DNA of 64,000 nucleotides from Pseudomonas jessenii. Its GTDB lineage: Bacteria; Pseudomonadota; Gammaproteobacteria; Pseudomonadales; Pseudomonadaceae. The notes beneath the pieces were generated by a model, which worked only from the letters and a program-made list of their open reading frames with translations, was not told the origin of the DNA and searched no databases. Position 1 is the first letter of the stretch; every line of letters begins with the position of its first letter. Position numbers and translations under genes: made by a program. The DNA is taken from NCBI RefSeq assembly GCF_002236115.1, contig NZ_NIWT01000002.1, positions 62,001 to 126,000 of the forward strand. The letters run 5' to 3'. This document shows, one piece after another, positions 16,240 to 25,400 of the stretch.

Positions 16240-16836
16240 ATGTCCAGAATTCAATGTCAGCGTTGTCTGCGCCCGCAAACTCATTGCCTGTGCCCGCTGA
16301 TTCCCAGCCTCGACAGCCGCACCCGGGTACTGTTGTTGCAGCATCCGAGCGAAGTGAATCATGCGTTGAACACCGCGCGTCTGGCGGCGCTTGGGTTGAC
16401 GAATGCCGAGTTGATCGTCGGCGAGGTGTTTGAGGATTTGCCAGCGCTGTTGAATCAGCCGGGGTATCGGGCGCGGTTGCTGTTTCCCGGCGAAGATGCC
16501 CAACCGATGCAGGCTTGTGCCGCGACAGACGAACCCTTGCTGCTGGTGGTCCCGGACGGTACCTGGCGCAAGGCACGCAAGATGTTGCACCTCAATCCGC
16601 TGCTGGCGGCGTTGCCAAGGGTGACGCTGGCCGAGGGCGGTGTGTCCCGCTATCGGTTGCGCAAGGCACCGGGACCGGGGGCGTTGTCGACGGTGGAGGC
16701 GATTGTGCAGGCGCTGGAAACTCTTGAGGCGCCGACTTCGTTTGCGCCATTGCTCAAACCGTTCGAAGCGTTGATCGAGGGGCAGATTGCGGCGATGGGG
16801 GAGGAGGTTTACCAGCGCAATCATTCTGAAAAATGA
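16240..16836 (+). CDS. tapT: DTW-domain tRNA-uridine aminocarboxypropyltransferase
   Basis: The 198-residue protein has the DTW family layout: Cys-rich start CQRCLRPQTHCLC (Cys6, 9, 16, 18, probable metal site), LLLQHPSEVNHALNTARL, and the signature region VVPDGTWRKARKM (residues 104-116) where DGTW replaces the classical D-x-T-W. E. coli TapT adds the aminocarboxypropyl group from SAM to U47 of tRNA (acp3U). Length is slightly short of E. coli TapT but all motifs are present. The start is 5 bp after gbuR, so the two are likely cotranscribed. Confidence 0.75.
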   Translation: MSRIQCQRCLRPQTHCLCPLIPSLDSRTRVLLLQHPSEVNHALNTARLAALGLTNAELIVGEVFEDLPALLNQPGYRARLLFPGEDAQPMQACAATDEPLLLVVPDGTWRKARKMLHLNPLLAALPRVTLAEGGVSRYRLRKAPGPGALSTVEAIVQALETLEAPTSFAPLLKPFEALIEGQIAAMGEEVYQRNHSEK

Positions 16837-16855
16837 TTGGTGGTCTTGCCGGCCT

Positions 16856-16945
16856 CATCGCGAGCAAGCTCGCTCCCACAGGTTCAGTGGCGTTCGCAGA
16901 TTTGTGTACGACACGGACACTGTGGGAGCGAGCTTGCTCGCGATG
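16856..16945. repeat. REP pair in the reversed arrangement
   Basis: CATCGCGAGCAAGCTCGCTCCCACAG on the left and CTGTGGGAGCGAGCTTGCTCGCGATG on the right are perfect inverted repeats, but with the arms turned outward compared with the other REP pairs of the window. It lies between the convergent tapT and lapC. Confidence 0.8.
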
Positions 16946-16973
16946 GCGGCAGATCAGTTACTGCAGATACTGC

Positions 16974-18329
16974 CTACCGCTCCCGCATCGCCTCGGTCCG
17001 CGCCTTCAACACCGGCTTGAGCAGATAATCCAGCACCGTTTTCTCCCCGGTAATAATGTCCACCGTCGCCACCATCCCCGGGATGATCAGCAGTGGTTTC
17101 ACATCCCCGCCCAAATGGTTTTTGTCGGTACGCACCTGAATCAGATAGAAGCTGTTGCCCTTATCGTCGGTGATGGTGTCAGCGCCGATCAACTCCAACT
17201 TGGCGCTCAGGCCGCCGTAAATGGTGTAGTCGTAGGCACTGAACTTGACCATGGCTTTCTGGCCCGGATGCAGGAACGCAACGTCCTGTGGCCGTACCTT
17301 GGCTTCGATCAGCAGATTGTCTTCCAGCGGCACGATTTCCACCATGTCACTGCCGGGCTGGACCACGCCGCCTATGGTGTTGACCTTCAACACCTTGATG
17401 ATACCGTGCACTGGCGAGACCACGGTGGTGCGGGTCACGCGGTCGTCGATGGCGATGCTCGAGGCCGTGATTTTCGACAGGTCAGTGCGTTTCTCGTTCA
17501 GCTCTTTGGCGGCCTCCGAGCGGAAGGTTTGCTCCGACTCGTCGATCTTGCTTTTGATTTCGTTGATCGCCGATTCCGCCCGGGGAATCGCCAGTGTGGT
17601 GGCGTTCAATGAGCCGCGAATCTCCACCGCGCTGCGTTTGAGCCGCAGGATTTCCACCGGTGACACCGCCCCCGTGCCCACCAGCGGCGCGGACATGTTC
17701 ATCTCTTGTTGCAACAACGCCAGGCTTGAACTGAATTGACCCTGTTTCGAGCGGAACTCCGCTAACTCCTGGGTTTTTTGCCGTAGTTGTTCGCTCAGGG
17801 TGCGCTGCTCGCTGGCCAGTCGCCGTTGCCGCTGTTCGTACAACGAACGCTCGTCTTCAGCCACTTGCGGTGCTTTGGCGATCACTTCTTCCGACAGCTT
17901 GAACGGCCGGCCTTCGGCTTCGGCCGAAAGCCGTTCGACCTGCGCGGTCAAGGCAAAGCGATCGGCTTCGCTTTCGCCCTTGTTCGACAGGTAGCGGGTG
18001 TCATCCAGGCGCAGCAAGGTGTCGCCCTTGTTCACCATCTGTCCTTCACGGACGAAAATTTCAGTGACGATGCCGCCCTCCAGGTTCTGGATCACCTGGA
18101 CCTTGCTTGACGGAATCGCCTTGCCTTCGCCCATGGTCACTTCCTGCAACACGGCGAATTTGGCCCAGACCAGTGCACTGACCAACAGCGCGGCCGCCAG
18201 CCACACGGTGATCCGCGACCAGCGCGGTGAGTCCTGCAAGGAGGCGCCGGCGGTTTCCGGCATGTACTCGGTTTCGGCACTTTTGTTGAAACTGTCGAAG
18301 TAGCCACGGGAACCTTGATCGACAGACAT
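16974..18329 (-). CDS. lapC: Type I secretion membrane-fusion protein of the Lap system
   Basis: The 451-residue HlyD-family protein has a cytoplasmic N-terminus, one membrane helix (about residues 40-60, TVWLAAALLVSALVWAKF), a split lipoyl/barrel-sandwich domain (SSKVQVIQNLEGGIVTEIFVREGQMVNKGDTL early, GIIKVLKVNTIGGVVQPG late) and a long alpha-hairpin coiled coil between. It bridges the LapB transporter and the LapE channel. The start has AGGAG 7 nt upstream and lies 9 bp after the lapB stop, as the last gene of lapE-lapB-lapC. Confidence 0.9.
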   Translation of the reverse strand: MSVDQGSRGYFDSFNKSAETEYMPETAGASLQDSPRWSRITVWLAAALLVSALVWAKFAVLQEVTMGEGKAIPSSKVQVIQNLEGGIVTEIFVREGQMVNKGDTLLRLDDTRYLSNKGESEADRFALTAQVERLSAEAEGRPFKLSEEVIAKAPQVAEDERSLYEQRQRRLASEQRTLSEQLRQKTQELAEFRSKQGQFSSSLALLQQEMNMSAPLVGTGAVSPVEILRLKRSAVEIRGSLNATTLAIPRAESAINEIKSKIDESEQTFRSEAAKELNEKRTDLSKITASSIAIDDRVTRTTVVSPVHGIIKVLKVNTIGGVVQPGSDMVEIVPLEDNLLIEAKVRPQDVAFLHPGQKAMVKFSAYDYTIYGGLSAKLELIGADTITDDKGNSFYLIQVRTDKNHLGGDVKPLLIIPGMVATVDIITGEKTVLDYLLKPVLKARTEAMRER

Positions 18330-18338
18330 GGGCGACTC

Positions 18339-20498
18339 CTAGACGGCCGCAGAGCCGACACGGCCCTTGCGCAGTGCATCGATGACCGCGTCTTTCGGAC
18401 CGTCGGCGACGATCCGTCCGTTGTCCAGTACCACCAGCCGGTCCACCAGGCTCAGCATCGAGGTGCGGTGGGTCACCAGCAGGATGGTTTTGCCCTGGAC
18501 CCATCCGTGAAGTTTTTGCCGCAGGACGTCTTCGCTGCTGTTGTCCATGGCGCTGGTGGGTTCGTCGAGCAGCATGATGGGCGGGTCGAGCAACATCGCC
18601 CGGGCCATCAATACGGCCTGGCGCTGGCCGCCGGACAACAGTTGCCCGCGTTCACCCACGGGCCGGTCGAAGCCTTGCGGGTGTTGCCGGGCCAGTTCGG
18701 TAACGCCGGTCATCTCTGCCACTTCGAGCATGCGTGAGTCGCTGATATAGCGCGCGCCGAGGGTCAGGTTGTCGCGCAGGCTGCCGGCCAAAAGCGGCAG
18801 GTCGTGGGCGACGTAACCGATTTGATGGCGCAGGTCGGCGACGTCCAGTTGCCGCAGGTCCAGACCATCGAGCAGCAACTGGCCTTCATCCGGTTCGTAG
18901 AAGCCCATCACCAGTCGCGCCAGGGTACTTTTGCCTGAGCCGCTGCGGCCGATGATGCCGATGCGCTCGCCGGGTTTCACACTGAAGCTGGCATTGGCCA
19001 GGGCAGGCGCACTTTGGCCGTTGTAGTGGAAGGTTACGCCGACAACATCCAGTGCGCCTTGCAGTTGGGTGCGCTCCAGTGGCCGTTGTCTGGCGTCGCG
19101 CTCCTGGGGCAGCCCCATCAGCGCATCGGTGCTTTTCATGGTCAGTTGCGCTTGCTGGTAGCGGGTGATCAGGCCGGCGATCTGACCCAGTGGTGCAAGT
19201 ACCCGGCTACCGAGCATGTAACTGGCCACCAGGGCTCCGACGCTGAGGTTGCCGGCGATGATGCTGTAGACCCCGGCGACGATGATTGCCATGCCGGACA
19301 GTTGCTGGATGAACAACGTGCCGTTAGTGGCCAGGGCCGAGAGGTTGCGCGCGTGGCTGTCGAGGCGGGTGAGGGCGCCGTGGGTGCTTTCCCATTTGTG
19401 CTGGCGTTCGCTTTCGGCGCTGCAGGCCTTGAGGGTTTCCAGGCCGCTGAGGGTTTCGATCAGCAGTGCCTGGCGTTCGGCGCCCAGGCTGAGGCTTTTT
19501 TGCACGGTATCGCGCAGGCGCATCTGGATCACCATGGCGAAGATGATGGTGATGGGAAACGCCAGCATCGGGATCACCACCAGCCAGCCACCGAGCAGGC
19601 CGATCACCAGCAGCATCAGCAGGCAGAAGGGCAGGTCGATCAGGCTGGTGAGGGTCACGGCGGTGAGAAATTCCCGCAGGCCCTGAAAGTCGTGAATGCT
19701 TTGGGCGAAGCCACCGATGGTCGCCGGCCGTGCTTTCATCGCCATGCCGGTGATGCGCTCGAACAGGGTGGCCGACAGGATCACATCGGTTTTCTTGCCG
19801 GCGGTATCCAGCAAGTGCGCGCGCACAACTCGCAGCACCAGTTCGAAAGCCGTGCCGATCAGCAAACCGATCGCCAGCACCCACAAGGTCGAAGTGGCCT
19901 GGTTCGGCACCACGCGATCGTAGGTCTGCATCACGAACAGCGGCACCATCAGTCCCAGCAGGTTGATCAGGAAGCTCGCCAGGATCGCATCGCTGTACAG
20001 CCATTTCGACAGCTTCAGCGTATCGCGAAACCAGGCCTGGACCCGAGGCACCAGCGGCGATCGCAAGTCTTCGAGTTCGTGACGCGGCCGGGCAAACAAT
20101 GCCTGGCCACTGTAGTGTTCGGCCAACTCCTCTGGGCTGAGCCATTGTTCGCCACCGTCGGCTTCGCTGGGCAGGATCAGCACCTTGCCGTCCTCGCCAT
20201 AACGACGCAGCACAGCCGTGCGGCCGTTGTTGAGCAGCAGGAGCACGGGCAGATTGAGCGAGGAGATGTCTTTGAGGTCTCGGCGCAACAAGCGCGCCTG
20301 TAAACCGGCCCGGGCCGCTGCACGGGGCAGCAGGTCCAGGCTCAGGCGTTGGTGTGCCATGGGGAGCCCGGCACTGAGGCTGGCGCGACTGACCGTCGCG
20401 CCGTGGAGTTTGCAGAGGATCAACAGACCGTCCAGAAGCGGGTCATCGAAGCTCAGGCGCGGATCGACACCGGTGTTGCCGGGTTCCATGCTGGTCAT
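18339..20498 (-). CDS. lapB: Type I secretion ABC transporter of the Lap system
   Basis: The 719-residue protein has an N-terminal C39-like domain (about residues 10-135) that lacks a recognisable catalytic Cys motif, as in other exporters of RTX adhesins, then a six-helix membrane domain (about 165-450) and an ATPase domain with Walker A GRSGSGKST (517-525), LSGGQ signature (621-625) and Walker B IMLLDEP (641-647). It powers export of LapA across both membranes with LapC and LapE. The gene starts 16 bp after lapE. Confidence 0.92.
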   Translation of the reverse strand: MTSMEPGNTGVDPRLSFDDPLLDGLLILCKLHGATVSRASLSAGLPMAHQRLSLDLLPRAAARAGLQARLLRRDLKDISSLNLPVLLLLNNGRTAVLRRYGEDGKVLILPSEADGGEQWLSPEELAEHYSGQALFARPRHELEDLRSPLVPRVQAWFRDTLKLSKWLYSDAILASFLINLLGLMVPLFVMQTYDRVVPNQATSTLWVLAIGLLIGTAFELVLRVVRAHLLDTAGKKTDVILSATLFERITGMAMKARPATIGGFAQSIHDFQGLREFLTAVTLTSLIDLPFCLLMLLVIGLLGGWLVVIPMLAFPITIIFAMVIQMRLRDTVQKSLSLGAERQALLIETLSGLETLKACSAESERQHKWESTHGALTRLDSHARNLSALATNGTLFIQQLSGMAIIVAGVYSIIAGNLSVGALVASYMLGSRVLAPLGQIAGLITRYQQAQLTMKSTDALMGLPQERDARQRPLERTQLQGALDVVGVTFHYNGQSAPALANASFSVKPGERIGIIGRSGSGKSTLARLVMGFYEPDEGQLLLDGLDLRQLDVADLRHQIGYVAHDLPLLAGSLRDNLTLGARYISDSRMLEVAEMTGVTELARQHPQGFDRPVGERGQLLSGGQRQAVLMARAMLLDPPIMLLDEPTSAMDNSSEDVLRQKLHGWVQGKTILLVTHRTSMLSLVDRLVVLDNGRIVADGPKDAVIDALRKGRVGSAAV

Positions 20499-20514
20499 TG
20501 AACCCTCCCGTGCA

Positions 20515-21873
20515 CTACTTCATGTCAGGTAGACGAGCTTCGTTTTTCACTTCGGTCTGGGCGATCGCGTCGGCGGGCAGTACGACCCGTTGCTTGCTCA
20601 GCAACTGGCCCATGTTCGCCAGGACACGGTACATCGAGAACTCTTCGGTGTAGCGCACTTCGGTGTAGCGACGGTTGGCGTTGTAGAGCTCGTTTTCGCT
20701 GTCGAGCAGGTCCAGCAGGGTCCGTTGGCCGAGGCCGAACTGATCCTGGTAGGCGACGCGCACGCGCTTACTGGTGTCGGCGTATTCACGGGCGGTCGGG
20801 GTTTGTTTCTTGGCGTTGACCATGGCGTTCCAGGCCAGGTGAATGTTCTCGTTGAGCTGGCGCAGGGCATTGTTGCGGATGTCCATGGCCTGGTTGATCT
20901 TGTGCGAGTCGGAGGCCAGGCGCGCCTTGTCGCTGCCGCCGCGGAACAGGTTGTAGTTCATCACCACGCCGACCCGCCATTCGTTGTCGTGACCTTCCTC
21001 ACCCTGCAGGTTGTTGTTCGCGCCCACCGCCGCTTCGGCGTCGAAGCGAGGGTAGAACGGCGACTTGGCGACTTCGTACTGGCTTTCGGCCGATTGCACG
21101 TCGGCCTGGGCGGATTTCAGGTAAGGGTTGTTTTCCACCATGCTCTGCTGGGCTTCGGGCAGGGTAGTGGGGACTTCACCGCGAATCGACGGCGGGGTTT
21201 CGAGTTCATCGGGCATGCGCCCCACAACGGCATAGAAGTTCGACTCGGCATCGGCCAAATCGACTTCGGCGGTGTCGAGGTTGTTTTCCGCCAGTGCCCG
21301 GCGAGCGCTGGACTGGTCGGCATCGGCGTTGCTGCCCACGCCGCGCTGGGTGCGCAGGCCGATCTGGTCGTTGACCCGCAAGTGCGCTTGCAGGTTGTTC
21401 TTGGCCAGGGTCACCAGTTCGCGGCGCTTGAGGACTTCGAGGTAAACCTCGGTGGTGCGCAGGGCCAGATCCTGAGCCGTACCCTGAGCGTAATAGGCTC
21501 GCGAGTTGACCACGCCTTTGGTGCGTTCGACCTCATTGGAAGTGTTGAACCCGTCGAAGAGCATTTGCCGCAGGCGCAATTCCGACTGGGTGTAGTTGAG
21601 AATTTCGGTGTGGTGATTGCCGAACGCCCGGGTATTGGTGTTATCGCTGTACCCGCGCCCGTAGGCGGCGTTCAAATCAACCGATGGATAAAAGCCCCCT
21701 TTGGCGACCTTCACGTCCTCATCCGCCGACAGTCGGCTGTCCACCCGGGATGCCAGTTCCGGGTGGGTCGCAATGGTGCTCTGGATCGCTTCGGTCAGCG
21801 TTATGGCCTGCGCTTGGGACGAGCAGGCCATGGCCAAAAGAACCGCGCTGCAGACGGGGGTTAATAGGCGCAT
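20515..21873 (-). CDS. lapE: TolC-family outer-membrane channel of the Lap system
   Basis: The 452-residue protein has a signal peptide (MRLLTPVCSAVLLAMACSSQAQA) and the two-fold TolC repeat: long coiled helices with ITLTEAIQSTIATHPEL at the start of repeat one and LPEAQQSMVENNPYLKSAQADV at the start of repeat two. ATG 21873 is preferred over ATG 21879 because AGGGAG ends 6 nt before it and abuts the other. It is the first gene of lapE-lapB-lapC and is divergent from lapA, which supports its role as the outer-membrane part of the adhesin secretion machine. Confidence 0.9.
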   Translation of the reverse strand: MRLLTPVCSAVLLAMACSSQAQAITLTEAIQSTIATHPELASRVDSRLSADEDVKVAKGGFYPSVDLNAAYGRGYSDNTNTRAFGNHHTEILNYTQSELRLRQMLFDGFNTSNEVERTKGVVNSRAYYAQGTAQDLALRTTEVYLEVLKRRELVTLAKNNLQAHLRVNDQIGLRTQRGVGSNADADQSSARRALAENNLDTAEVDLADAESNFYAVVGRMPDELETPPSIRGEVPTTLPEAQQSMVENNPYLKSAQADVQSAESQYEVAKSPFYPRFDAEAAVGANNNLQGEEGHDNEWRVGVVMNYNLFRGGSDKARLASDSHKINQAMDIRNNALRQLNENIHLAWNAMVNAKKQTPTAREYADTSKRVRVAYQDQFGLGQRTLLDLLDSENELYNANRRYTEVRYTEEFSMYRVLANMGQLLSKQRVVLPADAIAQTEVKNEARLPDMK

Positions 21874-21927
21874 GTACATCTCCCTGATTCCTGATGGTGC
21901 TTGTCTGTCGCCAATTATTTGACGAAA

Positions 21928-21939
21928 TTTACCGGTAAA
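21928..21939. promoter_or_regulatory. Perfect 12-bp palindrome in the lapE-lapA spacer
   Basis: TTTACCGGTAAA lies 55 bp upstream of the lapE start, in the AT-rich part of the divergent spacer. It could be an operator for a dimeric regulator of the secretion genes. It does not match the FleQ box I remember (GTCAATAAATTGAC). Confidence 0.35.
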
Positions 21940-22460
21940 GTTGTTTCACATCTTTAACAAAAGAGCTAAGAACATTCTGGAGCGTAGCCAAGAAATTTTT
22001 TTCATAACGGATATGCCAAAAAAAACTTATGCGCTCTGCAAAATCCAGCACATTGTTCAATTAGAAAGCCCTTGTTTTATGGGCTCTAGGGCGCTCATCA
22101 GGGTTTTAGGAAAGTTCCAATCCACTTATCGAAATAGAGCGGAGAAGTGCTGGAGGGGAGGGATGCGAGCGATCTTGTGGCGACGGTTTTTTGTCACTTG
22201 AGTGCTTCGAGATCGTTACGCATCGCTCACAGGCAACGTTGTTGCGAACAGGGATCCGATGCCATTGATTGCAGAGGGATTTTCCCGAAATCGTAAACAG
22301 CGCCGTGAGCGACTGGCTGGGCGAGATCGTTGCCGGGGCCACGGCTTACTCAAGTAAACCGGCACCCGGAACACGATCCGCCAGACAACCCGCTCGGGCC
22401 ATGAGCACGTTCTTCGCGCAATCAAGGTGCCGACAGCGGTTGGCGGCGGAGGAAGTGCAC
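21940..22460. other. Long upstream region and probable leader of lapA
   Basis: This stretch has no gene of its own, although the lapA frame stays open upstream for 64 codons. It starts AT-rich and becomes GC-rich after 22140. GATGCG-ag-CGATC (22162-22174) and GATCG-tta-CGCATC (22211-22224) form an imperfect inverted repeat, and AGCCC/GGGCT forms a weak hairpin near 22065-22085. A 5' untranslated region of a few hundred nt is likely. I could not place a confident promoter. Confidence 0.4.
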
Positions 22461-25400
22461 ATGGCAACGCTCATCGGAATCGTCAGTAAGGTCATCGGTC
22501 AGGTGTTCGCGGTTGCGAGCGACGGCACCCGGCGTGCTTTGGTCGAGGGGGACCGACTGTTCGCTGGCGACCGACTGAGCACCGGCGCTGAAGGCGCGGT
22601 GGCGGTACATCTGCAAAATGGCCAGGAACTGACCCTCGGGCGCGACAGCAGCATGCAGATGACGCCGCAGATGCTCGCCAATCAGATTCCCCATATCGAC
22701 TCACCCGAAGCGGTGACTCCGAGCGAAGCGCAACTGACCGATGTCGAACAGCTGCAAAAAGCCATTGCGGCGGGCGACGACCCGACCCAAACCGCTGAAG
22801 CCACCGCTGCCGGGCCTGCCATGACTACCGGAGTACCGGGCGGCATCCCGGGCAGTGGCCATAGTTTTGTCATGCTCGAAGAAGTGGGCGGGCGAGTCGA
22901 TCCGGTCATCGGCTTCCCCACTGCCGGGTTCAATGGCATTCCCGAATTTCCCGAAGAGCGCCTTAACGTTAATCCGGACATCGCTGTAGCGGACGAAGCC
23001 CCTGTGGTGCCGCCGCAGGTGCCGAACAATCCGGTCACCTTCGTCGGCCTGTCGGAGCAGAACGGCGAGCGGACTGTCAATGAAGCCAACCTGGCCGACG
23101 GTTCGGCGAGGAACGAAGTTTCGCTGACGCGAAGCGGCACCTTCACCATCAATGCGCCAGACGGGCTGACCAACCTCAGCATCGGCGCAATCAACTTGAT
23201 CAGCGGCGGTGTGGCGGCAGGTTTTCCGCAGTCGATCACCTCACCTCTGGGCAGTACCTTGACCATCACCGGTTACGACCCGGCCACGGGCGTGGTCAGT
23301 TACAGCTACACCCTCAACCGTGCCGAAACCCACGCAAGCGGCGAGGGTGCCAATAGTCTTGCCGAACACGTCACCGTGGTGGCCAGCGACAGCAATGGCG
23401 ACAGCGTTACCGGTACGCTGGATATCAGCATCATCGACGACGTGCCGCAAGCAGTCGATGACAACAATGGCACCGCCTCGGAAACCCTGCTGAGCCTCAA
23501 CGGCAACGTGCTGAGCAACGACGTGCAGGGCGCGGACCGGGTGACGCTCGGTGAAAACAGCGGGCCGATCACCCCCGGTACCTTCACTGGCACCTACGGC
23601 ACCCTGGTGCTGAATGCCAACGGCACTTACACCTACACCCTCAACACCAGCGATGCCGACTTCCAGGCATTGCACGGCGGCGGCAATGGCACGGAAACCT
23701 TCGCCTATACGCTGACAGACGCCGATGGCGACACCAGCACCGCCAACCTGTTACTGCAAATCCACAACAACGATGACCCGATCACGATTGGCGGTTTGAA
23801 TGCCGGGGGCGGTGAGTTGACCGTCTTCGAGAAAAACCTCAGCGACGGCAGTGCACCGGATGCCACTGCCCTGACCCAGAACGGCACCTTCACCGTCGCC
23901 GCCCTCGACGGTGTAACCACCCTGACTGTCGGCGGCATTGCCGTGGTCACCGCTGGCGTGGCCGCCGGCTTCCCACAATCGATCACCACCCCGCTGGGCA
24001 GCACCCTGACCATCACCGGGTTCAACGCGGCGACCGGCGTAGTCGGCTACAGCTACACCCTGGTCGATAACGAAGCCCACCCAACTGCCAACGGCGCCAA
24101 CACATTGCCCGAGCAGTTCGCCGTGACCGTGGTCGACGACAACGGCACCACTGCCACCGGTTCACTGGACGTGAACATCGTTGACGACCTGCCCAGCGCC
24201 GTGGGCGACATCAATGGCACCGCCTCGGAAACCCTGCTGACGCTCAACGGCAATGTGCTGAGCAACGACGTGCAAGGCGCCGATCGGGTAACGGTTGGGG
24301 AGAGTAGCGGCCCGATCACCCCCGGCACCTTCACCGGCACCTACGGCACCCTGGTACTAAATGCCAATGGCACATACACCTACACCCTCAACACCAGCGA
24401 TGCGGATTTCAAAGCCCTGCACGGTGGTGGTGACGGCACCGAAACCTTCACCTACACAATCACCGATTCGGACGGCGACAGCAGCACCGCCAACCTGGTA
24501 CTGCAGATCCACAACAACGATGACCCGATCACGATTGGCGGTTTGAATACTGAGGGCGGCGAGTTAACCGTCTTTGAGAAAAACCTCAGCGACGGCAGTG
24601 CACCGGATGCCACTGCCCTGACCCAGAACGGCACCTTCACCGTCGCCGCCCTCGACGGCGTGACGACCCTGACTGTCGGCGGTATCGCCGTGGTCACCGC
24701 TGGCGTGGCCGCCGGCTTCCCGCAATCGATCACCACCCCGCTGGGCAGCACCCTGACCATCACCGGGTTCAACGCGGCGACCGGCATGGTCAGCTACAGT
24801 TACACGCTGGTTGATAACGAAGCCCACCCAACTGCCAACGGCGCCAATACATTGCCCGAGCAGTTCTCCGTGACCGTGGTCGACGACAACGGCACCACTG
24901 CCACCGGTTCACTGGACGTGAACATCGTTGACGACCTGCCCAGCGCCGTGGGCGACAACAATGGCACCGCCTCGGAAACCCTGCTGACGCTCAACGGCAA
25001 CGTGCTGAGCAACGACGTACAAGGCGCAGACCGCGTGCCGCTCGGCGAAAACGCCGGCCCGATCACCCCCGGTACCTTCACCGGCACCTACGGCACCCTG
25101 GTGCTGAATGCCAACGGCACTTACACCTACACCCTCAACACCAGCGATGCGGATTTCAAAGCCCTGCACGGCGGTGGTGACGGCACCGAAACCTTCACCT
25201 ACACAATCACCGATTCGGACGGCGACAGCAGCACCGCCAACCTGGTACTGCAGATCCACAACAACGATGACCCGATCACGATTGGCGGTTTGAATACTGA
25301 GGGCGGCGAGTTAACCGTCTTTGAGAAAAACCTCAGCGACGGCAGTGCACCGGATGCCACTGCCCTGACCCAGAACGGCACCTTCACCGTCGCCGCCCTC

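Noticed and set aside
22269..22460. Longer LapA start 64 codons upstream
   Set aside because: The upstream codons lack family similarity, and ATG 22461 has GGAGGAAG at ideal distance and begins the known LapA N-terminus.
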